From assembly GCA_964428355.1 (NCBI GenBank), contig CAYRYU010000176.1, positions 1-7,839 on the forward strand: DNA of 7,839 bases. Reading direction: 5' to 3'. A model generated the notes under the pieces. The model worked only from the letters and a program-made list of their open reading frames with translations, was not told the origin of the DNA and did no database searches. The translations under genes and the position numbers were made by a program. Positions 6,260 to 7,839 of this stretch are shown here, piece after piece. The DNA is from CAYRYU01 sp964428355 (GTDB lineage Bacteria > Muiribacteriota > Ozemobacteria > Ozemobacterales > Ozemobacteraceae). Position 1 is the first letter of the stretch. Every line of letters begins with the position of its first letter.

Positions 6260-7570
6260 ATGTACATCGAAAGAGAGGGATGGGCCCCGGCCGGGATCCG
6301 GTGGTTCCGCTGTCCAGTGCTTTTGTTTGCGGCGATGCTGACCTTTTGCTCCAACGGGGTTCGGGGCGCGGAAGGGACCGGGTCGGCTCTTCGAAACTCC
6401 GGCCTGCGGGAGTCGCAGGAAAGAGCGCCCAAGAAGTCTTCGCAGTCCCTCGAAGAATTGCTCCAGGAGCTGGAAACCACCAAGGTCTCGATGGACTTTC
6501 TCGATCTGAAGGTTCAAAACACGCGGAGCAGCGTCCGAAAGCTCGAGGCGAAGATCGCCCAGGCCCGTAACCGCATGGAAGCGCTCCAGGCTGAGATCGA
6601 TCTGACCGCCTCCGAGAGCCTCGAGATCGCCAACCAGATGGCGGAAACGAAGTCCAGGAGCGAGGAGAACCGTCGATCCAGGGAGGCCATCCTGACCCGG
6701 TTCCGTGGGAGGCTCGTCCACCTGCACAAGATTCGCCAGGGAACGCTGCTAACGAGCATCTTTTCCGCCAAGGACCTGAATGGCTTCCTGAACAGGTTCC
6801 AGTTGGTCCGGTATCTTCTCCAGCACGACCGGGACGTCCTCCAGGAGCTCGGGAAAATCGATGAGAAGCTTCTCGCCGATTCCCGTGAGCTCGAGAACAA
6901 GGAGGCCCGACTCGCGGAGTTGGCCGAGATCGCGGCGAAAAGCCGGGAGGAGGTCCGGATCACCTCTTCGTCCCTGTCCGCGATGCTCCAGACCGTGATT
7001 CTCGAGCGAAAGGTCCTTCTCGCCCGGCAGGAGAAATTGAAAAAATCCCGGGAAGACCTCGAGAAGGAGATCGCGGGAATCGAATCCTCCCGACAACAGG
7101 ACCCGAAAGAATTCGAAGGGATTCTTGCGGACGAGGGTTCCCCTCCATCTCATCAGGGCGGGGCGGAGGACATCGCCTCCCAAACCCCGGTTGTCGGTGG
7201 AGATTCCAGGTTCATCTGGCCCGTCAGAGATTTCCGGAAAGGGAAGATCATCTCCTCGACGGGATCGGCACCTCCAACAATCGAGATTCCCATCGCGGGT
7301 GAAACGGATATCCTTGCCTGCGCAAAGGGAAAGGTCCTTTTCAAAGGGCCGATGGGTCAGTTCGGCAACCTCATAATCCTCGCGCACAAGAACGGGTTTT
7401 CGACGGTCTATGCGAATCTCGATGAGATGCTCGTGGGCCTCAACGAGGTTGTGCCCAAGGGCGAGGTGATCGGCCGGATCATCGGAGGGAAATCCGACCG
7501 CCTCCATTTCGAGGTCCGTTTCGGCGGAAAGAACCAGGATCCCCTTACCTTCCTTCCAAAAGCCGATTGA
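6260..7570 (+). CDS. EnvC-like secreted coiled-coil protein with degenerate LytM/M23 domain
   Basis: A 436-residue protein. Residues 1-36 look like a Sec signal: basic start, hydrophobic CPVLLFAAMLTFC (18-30), and likely cleavage near GVRG/A. LTFC is not a good lipobox. Long charged helices at about 64-145 and 185-285 predict an EnvC-type coiled coil, with an intervening segment (149-197) of the GTLLTSIFSAKDLNGFLNRF kind typical of such proteins. The LytM fold spans about 319-434 (LIILAHKNGFSTVYANL, RLHFEVRF). Catalytic residues are mostly lost: the HxxxD pair aligns to Pro338 and Glu342, HxH reads RLH (414-416), and YAHL reads YANL (Asn386). His376 and His416 remain. As with E. coli EnvC, this suggests an activator of a separate hydrolase rather than a peptidase, working with FtsEX. 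The ribosome site is weak (GGGA close to the ATG). The frame also stays open upstream inside ftsX, but ATG 6260 gives the signal peptide. Confidence 0.92.
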   Translation: MYIEREGWAPAGIRWFRCPVLLFAAMLTFCSNGVRGAEGTGSALRNSGLRESQERAPKKSSQSLEELLQELETTKVSMDFLDLKVQNTRSSVRKLEAKIAQARNRMEALQAEIDLTASESLEIANQMAETKSRSEENRRSREAILTRFRGRLVHLHKIRQGTLLTSIFSAKDLNGFLNRFQLVRYLLQHDRDVLQELGKIDEKLLADSRELENKEARLAELAEIAAKSREEVRITSSSLSAMLQTVILERKVLLARQEKLKKSREDLEKEIAGIESSRQQDPKEFEGILADEGSPPSHQGGAEDIASQTPVVGGDSRFIWPVRDFRKGKIISSTGSAPPTIEIPIAGETDILACAKGKVLFKGPMGQFGNLIILAHKNGFSTVYANLDEMLVGLNEVVPKGEVIGRIIGGKSDRLHFEVRFGGKNQDPLTFLPKAD

Positions 7571-7594
7571 CCGAAACCACCCGGTATTGGCTCT

Positions 7595-7609
7595 GGGACC
7601 CATTGCTCT
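7595..7609. repeat. 15-bp direct repeat, copy 1
   Basis: gggacccattgctct occurs here and again exactly at 7804-7818. The two copies bracket the CACAAAG repeat and the large hairpin. A partial inverted copy of the gagcaatg core lies at 7778-7785. Confidence 0.8.
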
Positions 7610-7671
7610 GGTTCTCTGTCGAAGATGAGTTTGAAGTTTGGGCAGAAGCATCGGTCTTCCGACGAGAGATC

Positions 7672-7766
7672 AACACAAAGCCACAAAGAGCACCAAGATC
7701 ACGAAGGTTCCCTGAGAAATCAAGGCAACCCTCCTTTAGGCTTTGTGTCCTCTGTGCCTTTGTGGT
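7672..7766. repeat. CACAAAG-type imperfect inverted repeat element
   Basis: The left part (7672-7706) is rich in CACAAAG/CACCAAG/CACGAAG units. The right part (7741-7766) carries the reverse-complement units CTTTGTG...CCTTTGTGGT, so the two form loosely matching inverted arms, continued by GGTTCCC (7706-7712) against GGCAACC (7724-7730). Similar strings are, from memory, common in intergenic regions of many environmental bacterial genomes. No transposase is present, so it is a non-autonomous repeat of unknown nature. Confidence 0.6.
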
Positions 7767-7780
7767 AAAGCCTAAGGGAG
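7731..7780. repeat. Strong hairpin, 14-bp stem
   Basis: ctcctttaggcttt (7731-7744) pairs with aaagcctaagggag (7767-7780) over 14 positions with a single G-T pair and a 22-base loop holding ctttgtg-type sequence. There is no T-tract after it, so it is not a standard intrinsic terminator. It could protect the 3' end of the ftsE operon mRNA. Confidence 0.7.
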
Positions 7781-7817
7781 CAATGTGCCCCGGTAAGGAC
7801 TTCGGGACCCATTGCTC
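7778..7817. repeat. Second hairpin overlapping the direct repeat copy 2
   Basis: gagcaatgtgcccc (7778-7791) and gggacccattgctc (7804-7817) are inverted repeats matching at 12 of 14 positions with a 12-base loop. It shares three bases with the previous stem, so the two folds partly compete. Confidence 0.6.
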
Positions 7818-7818
7818 T
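7804..7818. repeat. 15-bp direct repeat, copy 2
   Basis: Exact second copy of gggacccattgctct (first at 7595-7609), 209 bases downstream. It also forms the right arm of the hairpin at 7778-7817. Confidence 0.8.
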
Positions 7819-7819
7819 A

Positions 7820-7838
7820 AGGCCCAAAAATCGGGCCT
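7820..7838. repeat. Small hairpin at the window edge
   Basis: aggccc (7820-7825) and gggcct (7833-7838) form a perfect 6-bp stem with a 7-base A-rich loop. The sequence after it is outside the window, so whether a T-tract makes it a terminator cannot be seen. Confidence 0.5.
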
Positions 7839-7839
7839 A

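Larger units (their letters stand above)
7571..7839. other. Non-coding 3' region with clustered repeats
   Basis: No protein-like frame is seen after the LytM gene to the window edge. The region contains a 15-bp direct repeat, an interspersed-type CACAAAG repeat with inverted arms and three adjacent hairpins, listed separately. ctpA-type peptidase genes often follow ftsEX-envC; none begins within these 269 bases. Confidence 0.7.

Noticed and set aside
6749..7651. 300-codon minus-strand frame opposite the EnvC-like gene
   Set aside because: It overlaps the coiled-coil/LytM gene almost completely and lacks any recognisable domain.
7672..7766. CRISPR array or tandem repeat
   Set aside because: The CACAAAG units are short, imperfect and not separated by spacers of regular length.

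Overview
The window (by eye about 58-60% G+C) looks like chromosomal DNA from a Gram-negative-type bacterium. It carries type IV pilus motor genes and an FtsE-FtsX-EnvC-like cell division module, and the EnvC-like protein has an export signal. No gene fixes the phylum. The mix of tandem PilT-like ATPases, a very large HEAT/TPR protein and ftsEX next to a LytM-domain gene would fit a deltaproteobacterium-like or deep-branching lineage (Candidatus Riflebacteria is one guess); this is a weak inference.

Left half, minus strand (4374 down to 1): a tightly packed three-gene operon. It encodes a PilT-family ATPase (3295-4374), a second, more divergent PilT-family ATPase (2255-3298), and a long HEAT-repeat / proline-rich / TPR protein (from 2258, running off the left edge after 752 codons). 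Both internal junctions are 4-base ATGA overlaps, which suggests translational coupling and a joint function. The two ATPases have lost different conserved residues, most strikingly opposite histidines of the His box. This makes a co-dependent, possibly mixed, retraction motor plausible, with the HEAT/TPR protein as a candidate scaffold or adaptor.

Middle (4375-4646): a divergent intergenic region. It holds a clear extended -10 promoter for the rightward operon and a 24-bp perfect-arm dyad just upstream of its -35. In the leader, a strong Shine-Dalgarno sequence is separated from the ftsE start by a small GC-rich hairpin.

Right half, plus strand (4647-7570): ftsE, ftsX and a secreted coiled-coil protein with a C-terminal LytM/M23-like domain, spaced 15 and 14 bases apart. 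By family knowledge FtsEX is an ABC-type mechanotransmission complex that uses ATP in the cytoplasm to control cell-wall hydrolysis through an EnvC-like partner. Here the LytM domain has lost most of its zinc ligands, as expected for an activator rather than an enzyme.

Right edge (7571-7839): no gene. It holds a dense cluster of direct and inverted repeats, including a 14-bp-stem hairpin and a CACAAAG-type interspersed repeat, and runs off the window.
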